A stretch of 34,656 nucleotides of DNA from an uncultured Pseudoflavonifractor sp. (GCA_904419835.1 CAJFTA010000042.1:1-34656); one strand, 5' to 3'. Shown: positions 1 through 8,373, counted from the first letter of the stretch. Numbers and translations are program-made. Notes: a model not told the origin generated them from the letters alone.

Positions 1-1
1 G

Positions 2-1711
2 GCCCGGGGCGAGCTCCACTGCATCGGCGCCACCACCCTCAACGAGTACCGCCAGTATATCGAGAAGGACGCCGCCCTGGAGCGGCGGTTCCAGCCCGTG
101 CTGGTCAACGAGCCCACCGTGGAGGACACCATCGCCATCCTCCGGGGCCTGAAGGAGCGGTACGAGGTGTACCACGGCGTGAAGATCACCGACAGCGCCA
201 TCATCGCCGCCGCCACACTCTCCAACCGCTATATCACCGACCGGTTCCTCCCCGACAAGGCCATCGACCTCATCGACGAGGCCTGCGCCATGATCCGCAC
301 GGAGATCGACTCCATGCCCACCGAGCTGGACGTGATCCAGCGGAAGATCACCCAGCATGAGATTGAGGAGGCCGCCCTGAAAAAGGAGACCGACAAGATC
401 TCCCAGGAGCATCTGGCCGAGATCCAGAAGGAGCTCTCCGACATGCGGGAGGACTTCAAGGCCAAGAAGGCCCAGTGGGAGAACGAGAAGGACGCCATCG
501 GCAAGGTCCAGAAGCTCCGGGAGGAGCTGGAGCAGGCCAACGCCGAGCTGGAGAAGGCCCAGCGGTCCTACGACCTGAACAGGGCCGCCGAGCTTCAGTA
601 CGGCCGCATCCCCGAGCTGCACAAGCGGCTGGAGGCCGAGGAGGCCCTGGCCCAGCAGGGCAGGGAGAACTCCCTCCTGCGGGACAAGGTCACCGAGGAG
701 GAGATCGCCCGCATCATCGAGCGCTGGACCGGCATCCCCGTGGCCAAGCTGATGGAGGGCGAGCGGGAGAAGCTGCTCCACCTGGAGGACATCCTCCACA
801 AGCGGGTCATCGGCCAGGACGAGGCCGTGCGCCTGGTGTCCGAGGCCATCCTCCGCAGCCGGGCCGGCATCGCCGACCCTGACAAGCCCATCGGCTCCTT
901 CCTGTTCCTGGGCCCCACCGGCGTGGGCAAAACCGAGCTGGCCAAGACCCTGGCCGAGGCCCTGTTCGACAGCGAGAAAAACCTGGTGCGCATCGACATG
1001 AGCGAGTACATGGAGAAGTTCTCGGTCTCCCGCCTCATCGGCGCGCCTCCGGGATACGTGGGCTATGAGGAGGGCGGCCAGCTCACCGAGGCCGTCCGCC
1101 GCCACCCCTACTCGGTGGTCCTCTTCGACGAGGTGGAGAAGGCCCACCCCGACGTGTTCAACGTGCTCCTCCAGGTGCTGGACGACGGTCGGATCACCGA
1201 CAGCCAGGGCCGCACCGTGGACTTCAAGAACACCATCATCATCCTCACCTCCAACCTGGGCAGCCAGTTCCTGCTGGACGGTATCGACGCCAGCGGCGAG
1301 ATCAGCCAGACCGCCCGGGACCAGGTAAACGACCTGCTCAAGCACTCCTTCCGGCCCGAGTTCCTCAACCGGCTGGATGAGATTGTGTTCTACAAGCCCC
1401 TGACCAAGGACAACATCACCCACATCATCGACCTGCTGGTGGCCGACCTGAACCGCCGCCTGGCCGACAAGCAGCTCACCGTGGAACTGACCCAGGCCGC
1501 CAAGGACTTCGTCATCGACAGCTCCTACGACCCCATCTACGGCGCCCGTCCCCTGCGCCGCTTCGTGCAGCACACCGTGGAGACCCTCATCAGCCGCAAG
1601 ATCATCGCCGACCAGGTCTCCCCCGGCGACACCATCACCGTGGACTGCCGGGACGGCGCGCTCACCGTGGACGCCCATCAGGTGCTCACCGGCGAGGTTG
1701 TAACCCAATAA
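2..1711 (+). CDS. clpB: ClpB disaggregase, C-terminal part (5' end outside window)
   Basis: ATP-dependent chaperone that works with DnaK to pull proteins out of aggregates in the cytoplasm. The reading frame is open from base 2, so the roughly 569 residues seen are the C-terminal two thirds of a protein of about 860. The fragment opens in the end of the first AAA+ domain (GATTLNEYRQYIEKD). It continues through the coiled-coil middle domain (about residues 110-230, rich in E/K/A), which separates ClpB from ClpA/ClpX. The second AAA+ domain follows, with Walker A GPTGVGKT (near base 911), pore loop GYVG (near 1051), Walker B VVLFDE (near 1114) and a C-terminal small domain. The frame is intact. 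The Met-like codon at base 98 is an internal GTG, not a start. A terminator follows directly. Confidence 0.96.
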   Translation, partial: ARGELHCIGATTLNEYRQYIEKDAALERRFQPVLVNEPTVEDTIAILRGLKERYEVYHGVKITDSAIIAAATLSNRYITDRFLPDKAIDLIDEACAMIRTEIDSMPTELDVIQRKITQHEIEEAALKKETDKISQEHLAEIQKELSDMREDFKAKKAQWENEKDAIGKVQKLREELEQANAELEKAQRSYDLNRAAELQYGRIPELHKRLEAEEALAQQGRENSLLRDKVTEEEIARIIERWTGIPVAKLMEGEREKLLHLEDILHKRVIGQDEAVRLVSEAILRSRAGIADPDKPIGSFLFLGPTGVGKTELAKTLAEALFDSEKNLVRIDMSEYMEKFSVSRLIGAPPGYVGYEEGGQLTEAVRRHPYSVVLFDEVEKAHPDVFNVLLQVLDDGRITDSQGRTVDFKNTIIILTSNLGSQFLLDGIDASGEISQTARDQVNDLLKHSFRPEFLNRLDEIVFYKPLTKDNITHIIDLLVADLNRRLADKQLTVELTQAAKDFVIDSSYDPIYGARPLRRFVQHTVETLISRKIIADQVSPGDTITVDCRDGALTVDAHQVLTGEVVTQ

Positions 1712-1728
1712 CAGAAACAGACCGCAGA

Positions 1729-1768
1729 GCGGCGGCAGCGCATTAAATGCGCTGCCGCCGCTTTTCTT
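1729..1768 (+). terminator. intrinsic terminator of clpB
   Basis: A perfect 15-bp stem (1729-1743 with 1747-1761, loop TAA) is followed by TTTTCTT. It lies 18 bases after the clpB stop. Its T-tract overlaps the stop codon of the convergent gene on the minus strand. Confidence 0.9.
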
Positions 1769-2915
1769 ATATCCCGGAGGGCTGGTCCGCCTCTGTCACC
1801 GTGCTCACAAGGCCTGTCCCGGACCAGCGCTCATAAAACGCCGGCCTGCCCCCCATCACCCGGGCCAGGGCAAGGAACAGGAACACCAGGTATCCCACCA
1901 CAGCGGCGCCGCCCAACAGCAGGCCGGCCAGCTCTGTCACCAGCCCCCAGGCCTCCAGAGCGTCCAGCAGGCAGCGGAGCGCGGGGAGGCTCCAGCGGAC
2001 TGCGGCCAGCAGGAGGCCGTAGCGCAGGAGGTACTGATACCACCTGGGCGGCCGCCCCGCCGCTGTGACCAGCTTCAGCCGGGTCAGGCGGTGCCCCACT
2101 GTGCTCCCGCCCAGCAGCACGGGGCAAAAAGCAAAATAGGCCAGGCAGAGCGCCTGCACCGCCGATTCGGGCAGCTGCACCCGCCAGTGAAACGCCGCGG
2201 CCGCCAGATTCAGCACCACCACAGCCAGCCCCAGCACAATGCCGTCGTACAGCAGCGCCACCAGCCGCCGCAGGAAGGACACCCGCCGCCCCCGGGCAAA
2301 GCTGGCCCGGTCCATCTTCTCCCGGGTGGGCAGCACACGCGCCGCCAGCCCGGCAATCAGGTACCCGATCATGCTGCCGCAGGTGTTGACCATCAGGTCG
2401 TCCACGTCAAAGATGCGGTAGCTGCCCGGATAGATGAAGTAGAGCCCGGTGAGCTGGGTCAGCTCGAAAAACAGGGACAGCAGCGCGGAGAGCACCAGCG
2501 TCTTTTTCCAGCCGCAGCGGAAGTAGTAGCGCAGATACATGCCAAAGGGCACGGTCATCAGGAGATTGAACGCCGTGGTCAGAAAGGCCCCGCAGGTGAA
2601 CAGGGAGACCCAGGTCTCCGGCCGGTTCCAGACAACATGGGAGGTGCGAAGGATGTCCCCCACAAAGGCGAAGGGGATCAGCTGGGCCTTGTGGCCGTGG
2701 AGAGCGGCCGCCGCCTCGCTGCTGGGCAGGGGCAGAATGACCAGGCAGTACACGCACAGGAGGTACAGCACAAAGGAGTACACCACCAGGATGCGCACGC
2801 TGAGCACCGAGCCGTACTTGTGGTAGTTGAACGCGATGTAGGGGACGGTGAACAGCACCGCCAGAATGGGGAACAGAATGGCCGCCTGCCGGAGCGCCTC
2901 CAGATAGCTGCTCAT
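1767..2915 (-). CDS. VanZ-like / RDD family membrane protein
   Basis: A polytopic membrane protein of 382 residues joining two domains. Residues about 1-200 resemble VanZ: several hydrophobic helices, the segment FELTQL and an FDVDDLMVNTCGSMIGY motif, the usual VanZ signature. Residues about 210-370 look like an RDD domain (RRLVALLYDGIVLG followed by more helices). VanZ proteins are linked to low-level teicoplanin resistance in enterococci, but most clostridial homologues have no known role. RDD domains are of unknown function, so no substrate is proposed. The start ATG has a GAGAAGG-type site upstream. The gene diverges from the XRE regulator at 3149 and converges on clpB. Confidence 0.85.
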   Translation of the reverse strand: MSSYLEALRQAAILFPILAVLFTVPYIAFNYHKYGSVLSVRILVVYSFVLYLLCVYCLVILPLPSSEAAAALHGHKAQLIPFAFVGDILRTSHVVWNRPETWVSLFTCGAFLTTAFNLLMTVPFGMYLRYYFRCGWKKTLVLSALLSLFFELTQLTGLYFIYPGSYRIFDVDDLMVNTCGSMIGYLIAGLAARVLPTREKMDRASFARGRRVSFLRRLVALLYDGIVLGLAVVVLNLAAAAFHWRVQLPESAVQALCLAYFAFCPVLLGGSTVGHRLTRLKLVTAAGRPPRWYQYLLRYGLLLAAVRWSLPALRCLLDALEAWGLVTELAGLLLGGAAVVGYLVFLFLALARVMGGRPAFYERWSGTGLVSTVTEADQPSGI

Positions 2916-3092
2916 GGAACTTACCTTCTCTCTTCTCTTCGTTGGTATCTATGCTATCAGAAAAGATTCAAGGAATCCTTAAGAAGGACATTATTTTTTC
3001 TTTTTTCGCGTTTTCCGCTCCCTCTCGAGCCCGCAAAGCCTTGGAAACACTGGGATTCTACCGCTGGTTTACCGTCTCCCACCAGAAATCGG

Positions 3093-3121
3093 TTGCCAAA
3101 TCTCTCCGGCTCGGCTATGCT
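3093..3121 (+). promoter_or_regulatory. sigma-A promoter of the XRE-type gene
   Basis: TTGCCA (3093-3098), 17-bp spacer, TATGCT (3116-3121). Predicted transcription start is near 3128, just ahead of the AAGGAGG ribosome binding site. This supports translation from 3149 rather than from the upstream in-frame ATG at 2942. The remaining 2916-3092 stretch holds no gene I can support. Confidence 0.7.
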
Positions 3122-3148
3122 GAAAGCAGAAAAAAGGAGGTGCCGCAT

Positions 3149-4408
3149 ATGGACAGCATCCGAACCGGCAGTTTTATCGCCTCCCTCCGCCGGGAGAAGG
3201 GCATGACCCAGAAAGAGCTGGCCTCTCTGCTGGGCGTCAGCGACAAGGCGGTCAGCAAGTGGGAGCGGGGCGAGAGCTACCCCGAGGTCACCCTGTTCCC
3301 CGCCCTGAGCGCCATTCTGGGCGTCACCGCCGACGAGCTGATGGCAGGGGAGCGCCAACCCCGGCCCCACACCGAAGCCCCCGAACCCGTCCGCGTCCCC
3401 GAGCAGTCCCTCTATCCCCTCCTGATGGACAGCGTGCGGGAGAAGGCCGCCCGCAGCGCCCTGCTGGCCTGGCTGCTGGCGGTGCTGGCCTTTGTGGTCA
3501 AGTACGCCTTCTCCGGCAACAGCCTCAGCGAGGGCCCCCTCTTCCCCTGGCTGGCCCCCGGGGCCGCCGCCCTGCTGGGCATCGCGGGGGCGGTGCTCCT
3601 GTTCCTGGCCTCCGGGCAGTTCTCCGCCTCCCGGCGGCAGTACCAGGCCATGTCCGGCCTCACCGACGGCCGCACCCTCTCCCCCTATGTCCTGCTCTTC
3701 GCCCTCACCGCATTGTTCCTGCTGTCCAGCCTGACCCTGGACGCCATGGCGGGCAGCAGCGTGCTCAACGCCAAGGGCGACAACCTGGTGGTCCTCAAGT
3801 CCAGCACCATCAACCTCTCCATCGTCTTTGCCTGCGTGCTGGCCGCCGCCAACCTGGCCATCCGCCGGTGGGGCGACCGGCGGCCCGACCGGCCGGACCG
3901 GCTGGAAATGGCCGTCACCCTGCTCACCGCCGCTGCGACCGTGGCCGCCGCCCTCCTGCTGATCCGCTTCCTGTGGGACGCGGTGGAGCAGGGGCTGTAC
4001 CAACAGCCGATTCTGCCCGACCTGGGGGAGGACGGCCCCCAGTACGGCGGATTTGACTACCTGAAGTATCTGGTGTCCGGCCTCCAGTACGGCCTGCCCG
4101 GCGTGGCCCCCGCGCTCTTCGGCGGCATCGGGGCCTGCGCCCTGCTCAACCTGTTCTGGATGGTCCGGCGGCGGGACCTGCGCAGCGTGGTGTGCGGTCT
4201 GGCCAATCTGGCCATCCCCGGCCTGGTGCTGGGCGGCTTCGACTTCTGGTTCAAGCTGGCTCCCTTTTATAGCGCGTTGAACGGTACCGAGCCCACCGCC
4301 TTCCTCTTTGTGGTGGTGATCGGCCTGTTCGACCTGTTCCTGGCCGCCGCCCTCACCCTCCGTCACCTGGCCGGCGCGGCGGCGCCAGTCCGGCGTCCTC
4401 ACGGATAA
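3149..4408 (+). CDS. XRE-family HTH regulator with membrane domain
   Basis: 419 residues. Residues about 7-62 form a Cro/C1-type helix-turn-helix (SLRREKGMTQKELASLLGVS, then DKAVSKWERG). A linker rich in Pro and Glu follows, then about eight hydrophobic segments from residue 105 to near the C terminus. Such proteins are common in Clostridia and presumably sense something at the membrane while binding DNA; ligand and targets are unknown. The start at 3149 was chosen because AAAAAAGGAGG sits 8 bases upstream and a good promoter ends at 3121. The in-frame extension back to 2942 lies upstream of that promoter. The gene is divergent from the VanZ/RDD gene, which is a plausible target. Confidence 0.85.
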   Translation: MDSIRTGSFIASLRREKGMTQKELASLLGVSDKAVSKWERGESYPEVTLFPALSAILGVTADELMAGERQPRPHTEAPEPVRVPEQSLYPLLMDSVREKAARSALLAWLLAVLAFVVKYAFSGNSLSEGPLFPWLAPGAAALLGIAGAVLLFLASGQFSASRRQYQAMSGLTDGRTLSPYVLLFALTALFLLSSLTLDAMAGSSVLNAKGDNLVVLKSSTINLSIVFACVLAAANLAIRRWGDRRPDRPDRLEMAVTLLTAAATVAAALLLIRFLWDAVEQGLYQQPILPDLGEDGPQYGGFDYLKYLVSGLQYGLPGVAPALFGGIGACALLNLFWMVRRRDLRSVVCGLANLAIPGLVLGGFDFWFKLAPFYSALNGTEPTAFLFVVVIGLFDLFLAAALTLRHLAGAAAPVRRPHG

Positions 4409-4421
4409 AGGCATCTGAAAA

Positions 4422-4464
4422 ACAGCCCGCCTCCGGGCCGCAAAGCGGCCCGGAGGCGGGCTGT
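4422..4464 (-). terminator. terminator between the convergent XRE and NUDIX genes
   Basis: A perfect 20-bp G+C-rich stem (4422-4441 with 4445-4464, loop AAA). On the minus strand it is followed by TTTT, so it best serves the NUDIX gene ending at 4480. Read on the plus strand it follows the XRE gene by 13 bases but lacks a T-tract. Confidence 0.8.
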
Positions 4465-4479
4465 CCCCTGTACGGGCAT

Positions 4480-5094
4480 TCAGTCGAATTCCGGCTGCCA
4501 GTTTTCATCTCCGGCTGCGCGAAAACACAGCGCAACCTGCCCGGCCGTGGTCTTGTCCTCGCAGAGGGACGGCAGGCTGTCCTGGGCAAACCATCCGCTG
4601 TCCACAGTCTCCAGATTGGCCTGGAATTCACCGCCTACCAGTTTGCAGAGCACAAAGACCTTGCAGACGCCGTTGAGAAAGGCCGGGGTGTTGTGGCGGT
4701 TGCGGTCGTGAAGGGCGATGATCCGCTCTGCCACAACCTCCAGTCCTGCCTCTTCCCGGACCTCCTTCTCTGTGTTTTCCCTGATACTCTGATCCACATC
4801 CACCCATCCGCCCGGCAATGACCACAGGCCGCCGCGCTCCTGTACCAGGAGGATCTTTCCCTCCCGGAACACAGCCGCCCGGGTATCCAGCTTGGGCGTC
4901 TGATAGCCTGTCTCACAGCAGAACAGCTCCTTAACCCTGCCCAGCGGAATGTCCGCCTGATGGCTCACCATCTCGGCCGCAATATCCCGAATGCGCTGAA
5001 ACCGCTCCAGATCATAGGGATCCTTCGAATAAGTCAGGCCGGCCTGCGCCAGAAACTGCAATTCCCGCGCCCACTTGGTCCAGGTTTCATCCAT
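4480..5094 (-). CDS. NUDIX hydrolase with N-terminal Nudix_hydro_N domain
   Basis: 204 residues. Residues about 5-55 match the N-terminal domain of ADP-ribose-pyrophosphatase-like clostridial NUDIX proteins (ELQFLAQAGLTYSKDPYDLE). Residues 96-118 form the Nudix box, here G-x5-Q-x7-KEVREEAGL: the first Glu is Gln and the Arg of REUxEE is Lys, while the metal-binding EVREE core is kept. Members hydrolyse nucleoside diphosphates linked to another group. An ADP-sugar substrate is plausible but not shown. The start at 5094 has GGAGGT 7 bases upstream; the longer frame to 5349 runs into the non-coding element and is rejected. It appears monocistronic. Confidence 0.88.
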   Translation of the reverse strand: MDETWTKWARELQFLAQAGLTYSKDPYDLERFQRIRDIAAEMVSHQADIPLGRVKELFCCETGYQTPKLDTRAAVFREGKILLVQERGGLWSLPGGWVDVDQSIRENTEKEVREEAGLEVVAERIIALHDRNRHNTPAFLNGVCKVFVLCKLVGGEFQANLETVDSGWFAQDSLPSLCEDKTTAGQVALCFRAAGDENWQPEFD

Positions 5095-5189
5095 GTATAT
5101 TACCTCCTTCAGTACTATCCATATTTTTGCACATCGCAAAAGGCCGCTGTGGATTTGGCGCAATTCTCCGTTTTGCCCGGCAGATGCAC

Positions 5190-5490
5190 AGATAGGACGG
5201 CGCAGCTGAAAATTGCGCCGTCCTATCTCAGGCTGTCGAAAAAATCCAAGGACTTTTTCGACAGCCTTCAAAAATGCCGTTACTTCCGCGCCGCACAGCG
5301 GCGCAAAAGTCCTCGCTCCGCTCTCCGCAAGCCTTGCGCAGCAAGGCATTGCGGGGCATTCGATTTCACGCGAGGCGGGCGGCTGCCCCCTCGCGCTCCC
5401 CCGCCCCGGTCCAGGCGGATTCTGTTCAACGGAAGTTTTTCGACACGCTGAGAGAGGACAGCCCAGTTGAAAACTGTGCCGTCCTCTCTC
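5190..5490. repeat. hairpin-rich intergenic element flanked by a duplicated hairpin (locus 1)
   Basis: The gap between the NUDIX and dapL genes (5095-5498) carries no credible gene. Left hairpin: 15-bp perfect stem, 5190-5204 with 5214-5228. Right hairpin: 5452-5490. Aligned as direct repeats, 5191-5229 and 5452-5490 agree at 32 of 39 bases. Between them, 5230-5451 (222 bp) begins AGGCTGTCGAAAAA and ends TTTTTCGACACGCTGA, a near-perfect inverted pair. The first arm also folds locally (14 bp, 5230-5243 with 5254-5267). Inside are more perfect hairpins, such as GCGCCGC-ACA-GCGGCGC and GCCTTGC-GCA-GCAAGGC. The same end sequence recurs near 29293. The right hairpin may double as the dapL terminator, but it lacks a T-tract. 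Confidence 0.75.
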
Positions 5491-5498
5491 TTTTCCGA

Positions 5499-6716
5499 TT
5501 AGAGCACCTTGCAGATACGCTCAACGGCCTCCACGGTGGCGTCCGCGCCGCCGAAGGCTGTCAGGCGGATATAGCCCTCGCCGCTGGGGCCGAAGCCGGC
5601 GCCGGGGGTGGTGACCACGTTGGCCTGGTGGAGCAGCTTGTCGAAGAACTCCCAGGAACCCATGCCGTCGGGGGTCTTGGCCCAGACGTAGGGGGAGTTC
5701 TCACCGCCGGACACGGTGAGGCCGGCGGCCTTCAGGCCGTCAAAGATGACCTTGGCGTTGCGCTTGTAGAAGGCGATGTTCTCCATCACCTGGGCGTGGC
5801 CCTCGGGGGTATAAATGGCGGCCGCGCCCCGCTGGACCACATAGGGCACGCCGTTGAACTTGGTGCACTGGCGGCGGTTCCACAGGGCGTTCAGGCTGGC
5901 GCCGTCCCGCTCCAGGGCCTTGGGCACCACGGTGTAGGCGCAGCGGGTGCCGGTGAAGCCGGCGGTCTTGGAGAAGGAGCGGAACTCGATGGCGCAGGTC
6001 TTGGCGCCGGGAATCTCAAAGATGCTGTGGGGGACCTCCGGGTCGGAGATAAAGGCCTCGTAGGCGGAGTCAAAGAGAATCACGCTGCCGTTGGCGTTGG
6101 CCCAGTCCACCCAGGCCTGGAGCTGGGCGCGGGTGGCCACGGCTCCGGTGGGGTTGTTGGGGAAGCAGAGGTAGACCAGGTCGGCCTTCTCCTGGGGGAT
6201 GGCGGGCGCAAAGCCGTTCTCCGCCACACAGGGCATGTAGACCAGGCGGCTCCACTTGCCGGTCTCCTCGCTGAAGTCCCCGGCCCGGCCGGCCATGGCG
6301 TTGGTGTCCACATACACGGGGTACACCGGGTCGCACACCGCCACCACGTTGTCGGTGCCGAAGATGTCGCCGATGTTGCCGCAGTCGCTCTTGGCGCCGT
6401 CGGAGACGAAGATCTCGGAGGGGTCAATCTCCACGCCCCGGGCGTGGTAGTCGTGGGCGGCAATGGCCTCCCGGAGGAAGTCGTAGCCCTGCTCGGGGCC
6501 GTAGCCGTGGAAGCCCTCGGCGGTGGCCATCTCGTCCACGGCGGCGTGCATGGCGGCGGTGACGGCGGGCACCAGGGGGCGGGTTACGTCGCCGATGCCC
6601 AGGCGGATGAGCTTCTTGTCCGGGTTGGCGTCAGCGTACACCGCCACCCGGCGGGCAATCTCGGAAAACAGGTAGCTGCCGGGCAGCTTGAGGTAGTTGC
6701 GGTTAATGGTGGTCAT
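5499..6716 (-). CDS. dapL: LL-diaminopimelate aminotransferase
   Basis: PLP-dependent class I/II aminotransferase of 405 residues. It converts tetrahydrodipicolinate directly to LL-diaminopimelate with glutamate as amino donor, in the lysine and peptidoglycan pathway. It starts with NRNYLKLPGSYLFSEIARRV, typical of DapL. It has the substrate/cofactor segment GAKSDCGNI, the NNPTG motif near residue 187 and the Schiff-base lysine in SFSKTAGFTG (K250). The start at 6716 was chosen over 6722 and 6821 because GGAGG lies 6 bases upstream of it. dapF, the next enzyme, lies just upstream on the same strand. A separate promoter in the 113-bp gap suggests dapL can also be transcribed alone. Confidence 0.96.
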   Translation of the reverse strand: MTTINRNYLKLPGSYLFSEIARRVAVYADANPDKKLIRLGIGDVTRPLVPAVTAAMHAAVDEMATAEGFHGYGPEQGYDFLREAIAAHDYHARGVEIDPSEIFVSDGAKSDCGNIGDIFGTDNVVAVCDPVYPVYVDTNAMAGRAGDFSEETGKWSRLVYMPCVAENGFAPAIPQEKADLVYLCFPNNPTGAVATRAQLQAWVDWANANGSVILFDSAYEAFISDPEVPHSIFEIPGAKTCAIEFRSFSKTAGFTGTRCAYTVVPKALERDGASLNALWNRRQCTKFNGVPYVVQRGAAAIYTPEGHAQVMENIAFYKRNAKVIFDGLKAAGLTVSGGENSPYVWAKTPDGMGSWEFFDKLLHQANVVTTPGAGFGPSGEGYIRLTAFGGADATVEAVERICKVL

Positions 6717-6792
6717 ATGCATCCTCCGTATCTGCTCCTCCTCGGGGGACCCCGGGGCGGAAATTTTCTGTTGTAACCTGTTGGCAGGCATT

Positions 6793-6821
6793 ATTGTATC
6801 GCTTTTTCCCACGGGACACAA
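6793..6821 (-). promoter_or_regulatory. putative sigma-A promoter for dapL
   Basis: On the minus strand TTGTGT (6816-6821), 17-bp spacer, TACAAT (6793-6798). It lies between dapF and dapL, about 77 bases before the dapL start. The -10 is good and the -35 is weak. Confidence 0.5.
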
Positions 6822-6829
6822 CGGTAATT

Positions 6830-7633
6830 TTACTTTTCCAGGGAAATTTCTCCTTCAAAGACGGTCACCGCCGGGCCGGTCATGTAGAGATGGCCGTTCT
6901 CCTCCGCCCAGCGGACCTCCAGCTCGCCGCCGGGCAGGCGGACGGCGGTGTGGCGGGACACCAGCCCGTCCTGGGCCGCGGCGGCCAGGGCGGCGCAGGC
7001 GCCGGTGCCGCAGGCCAGGGTCTCGCCGCTCCCCCGCTCCCACACCCGCACCTTCAGGCCGCCCCGGTCATCCGTCTGGGCAAACTCCACGTTCACCCGG
7101 TCCGGGAAGGCGGGGTGGCGCTCCAGGGCCGGGCCCAGCTCCGCCAGGTTCAGGGCGTCCACCTCTCCGCAGAACACTACGGCGTGGGGATTGCCCACCG
7201 ACACGGGGACGGCCCGCCACGTTCTCCCCGCCGCCGTCAGCTTTACCGGCGGCGACAGCGCCGGCCGCCCCATGTCCACCAGCACCGCGTGCACCCGCCC
7301 GTCCCGGAGAAACAGCTCCAGGTAGCGCACCCCGGAGGCGGTCTCCACGGTCAGAAGGGAGGTCTTTCTGGTCAGCCCCTTGTCGTACACGTATTTGCCC
7401 AGGCAGCGGATGCCGTTGCCGCACATGGCCCCTTCCGAGCCGTCGGCGTTGAAAATCCGCATGCCGAAGTCTGCCCGCTCCGACGGGCAGATGCAGATCA
7501 GCCCGTCCGCCCCCACGCCGAAGTGGCGGTCGGACAACCGGGCCGCCAGCTCGGGCAGATTGTCCGGCAAGCCGCCGGTACAGTTGAGATACACATAGTC
7601 GTTGCCCAGACCCTGCATTTTGGTAAAGCGCAT
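6830..7633 (-). CDS. dapF: diaminopimelate epimerase
   Basis: Cofactor-independent epimerase of 267 residues that converts LL- to meso-diaminopimelate, the form used for peptidoglycan cross-links and for lysine. It begins MRFTKMQGLGNDYVYLNC, the usual DapF N terminus. The two catalytic cysteines are in the expected places: C71 in MCGNGIRC and C208 in ACGTGAC. Length is normal. It lies downstream of the ANTAR regulator gene (87-bp gap holding G+C-rich hairpins) and upstream of dapL, so dapF and dapL together provide the last two steps from tetrahydrodipicolinate to meso-DAP. The ribosome binding site is a GGGGGAGAG run. Confidence 0.97.
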   Translation of the reverse strand: MRFTKMQGLGNDYVYLNCTGGLPDNLPELAARLSDRHFGVGADGLICICPSERADFGMRIFNADGSEGAMCGNGIRCLGKYVYDKGLTRKTSLLTVETASGVRYLELFLRDGRVHAVLVDMGRPALSPPVKLTAAGRTWRAVPVSVGNPHAVVFCGEVDALNLAELGPALERHPAFPDRVNVEFAQTDDRGGLKVRVWERGSGETLACGTGACAALAAAAQDGLVSRHTAVRLPGGELEVRWAEENGHLYMTGPAVTVFEGEISLEK

Positions 7634-7651
7634 GGCTCTCTCCCCCGCCGC

Positions 7652-7671
7652 CCCGCCGGATTTCCGGCGGG
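7652..7671. other. intergenic hairpin between ANTAR gene and dapF
   Basis: A perfect 9-bp G+C-rich stem (7652-7660 with 7663-7671). Just beyond it 7672-7704 holds further short G/C palindromes, including GTGCCCTGCGGGG, a string also found in the insert beside mutS2. There is no T-tract, so it is more likely an RNA-stabilising or repeat-derived structure than a terminator. Confidence 0.5.
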
Positions 7672-7720
7672 ACGTGCCCTGCGGGGGCTGTCCCCCGGAG
7701 CGGGGCCGTACCCCCTATCC

Positions 7721-8263
7721 CTATGCGCCGCAGTCCTCGCTGAGAACCTGCCGGGCGGTATCCAGCAGGCGGGAACCGCTGTCCATGCTCCGCTTCTGAA
7801 GGTAGCGGTGGGCCTCCTCCTCCGAGATGCCCCGGCTGGCCATCAGGACGGCCTTGGCCTGCTCCACCACCGCCTTCTCCTCCTCGCTGCGGCGGGGGCG
7901 GGTCATCTTCTCCAGCCGGCGCCCCACCTGGAGCAGCAGCCGCACCGAGGCGATCAGGTCCCCCCGTGATACCGGGGAGGCCAGCTTGAAGATATCGTCG
8001 CTCCCGCACATCTCCAGCATGCCCTGGGCGGCTACCATCAGCATGGCGCAGGACGGGGGCAGGTCCTCAAACAGGTGCTCGGCGGACTCGTCATGGAATT
8101 TATACCCGCAGACCACGGCGGAGATGCGCTGCTTGCTCACCACCCGCTTGACCTCGGCGGCGCTGCGGCAGACCACGCAGGAGGCGGTGCCGGAGCTCTC
8201 CAGAATATCCCGGATGCGCCGGCCGCTCTCCTCCTTGGCAAAGGCCACAATAATTTTTTCCAT
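7721..8263 (-). CDS. ANTAR-domain response regulator (NasT/AmiR-like)
   Basis: 180 residues. Residues about 1-115 look like a CheY-like receiver fold. The usual phospho-acceptor strand reads SAVVCGYKFHD, with no Asp at the expected end of the strand, so it is probably a pseudo-receiver. Residues about 124-176 form an ANTAR domain (RRSEEEKAVVEQAKAVLM, then ISEEEAHRYLQ), which binds RNA and prevents transcription termination. It lies directly downstream of glnA on the same strand. An intrinsic terminator in the glnA leader (9762-9801) makes autogenous control of glnA by antitermination an attractive inference. The start has a GGAG site 6 bases upstream. Confidence 0.88.
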   Translation of the reverse strand: MEKIIVAFAKEESGRRIRDILESSGTASCVVCRSAAEVKRVVSKQRISAVVCGYKFHDESAEHLFEDLPPSCAMLMVAAQGMLEMCGSDDIFKLASPVSRGDLIASVRLLLQVGRRLEKMTRPRRSEEEKAVVEQAKAVLMASRGISEEEAHRYLQKRSMDSGSRLLDTARQVLSEDCGA

Positions 8264-8297
8264 CTTCCGCTCCGCTCCTTCCTGTGAGGCGTATGCG

Positions 8298-8340
8298 CCG
8301 GGGGGACGGCGCGTCTGTTCCGCCCCGTCCCCCCGGTTTT
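8298..8340. other. strong hairpin between glnA and ANTAR gene
   Basis: A perfect 12-bp stem (8298-8309 with 8325-8336), followed on the plus strand by TTTT. No plus-strand gene precedes it. For the minus-strand glnA-ANTAR transcript it could act as a partial terminator or a processing/stability hairpin. Confidence 0.5.
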
Positions 8341-8373
8341 GCCGGCAGTGCCGGAGCTGTCATTGGGTTTTGC

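Noticed and set aside
2970..2980. 11-bp palindrome AAGGAATCCTT between the VanZ/RDD and XRE genes
   Set aside because: It sits where an XRE operator could lie, but it is short and single, and I found no second copy, so chance cannot be excluded.
5190..5490. CRISPR array or transposon end at the hairpin-rich elements
   Set aside because: No regularly spaced repeats with unique spacers and no transposase, recombinase or Cas gene anywhere in the window.
5274..6776. Long plus-strand reading frames opposite real genes (also 2091-3206, 8284-10044, 15399-17231, 18543-21659, 23366-26074, 26580-29156, 32098-34509)
   Set aside because: They are antisense shadows caused by the high G+C third positions of the minus-strand genes. 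They have Gly/His/Val-rich composition, no ribosome binding sites and no family resemblance.
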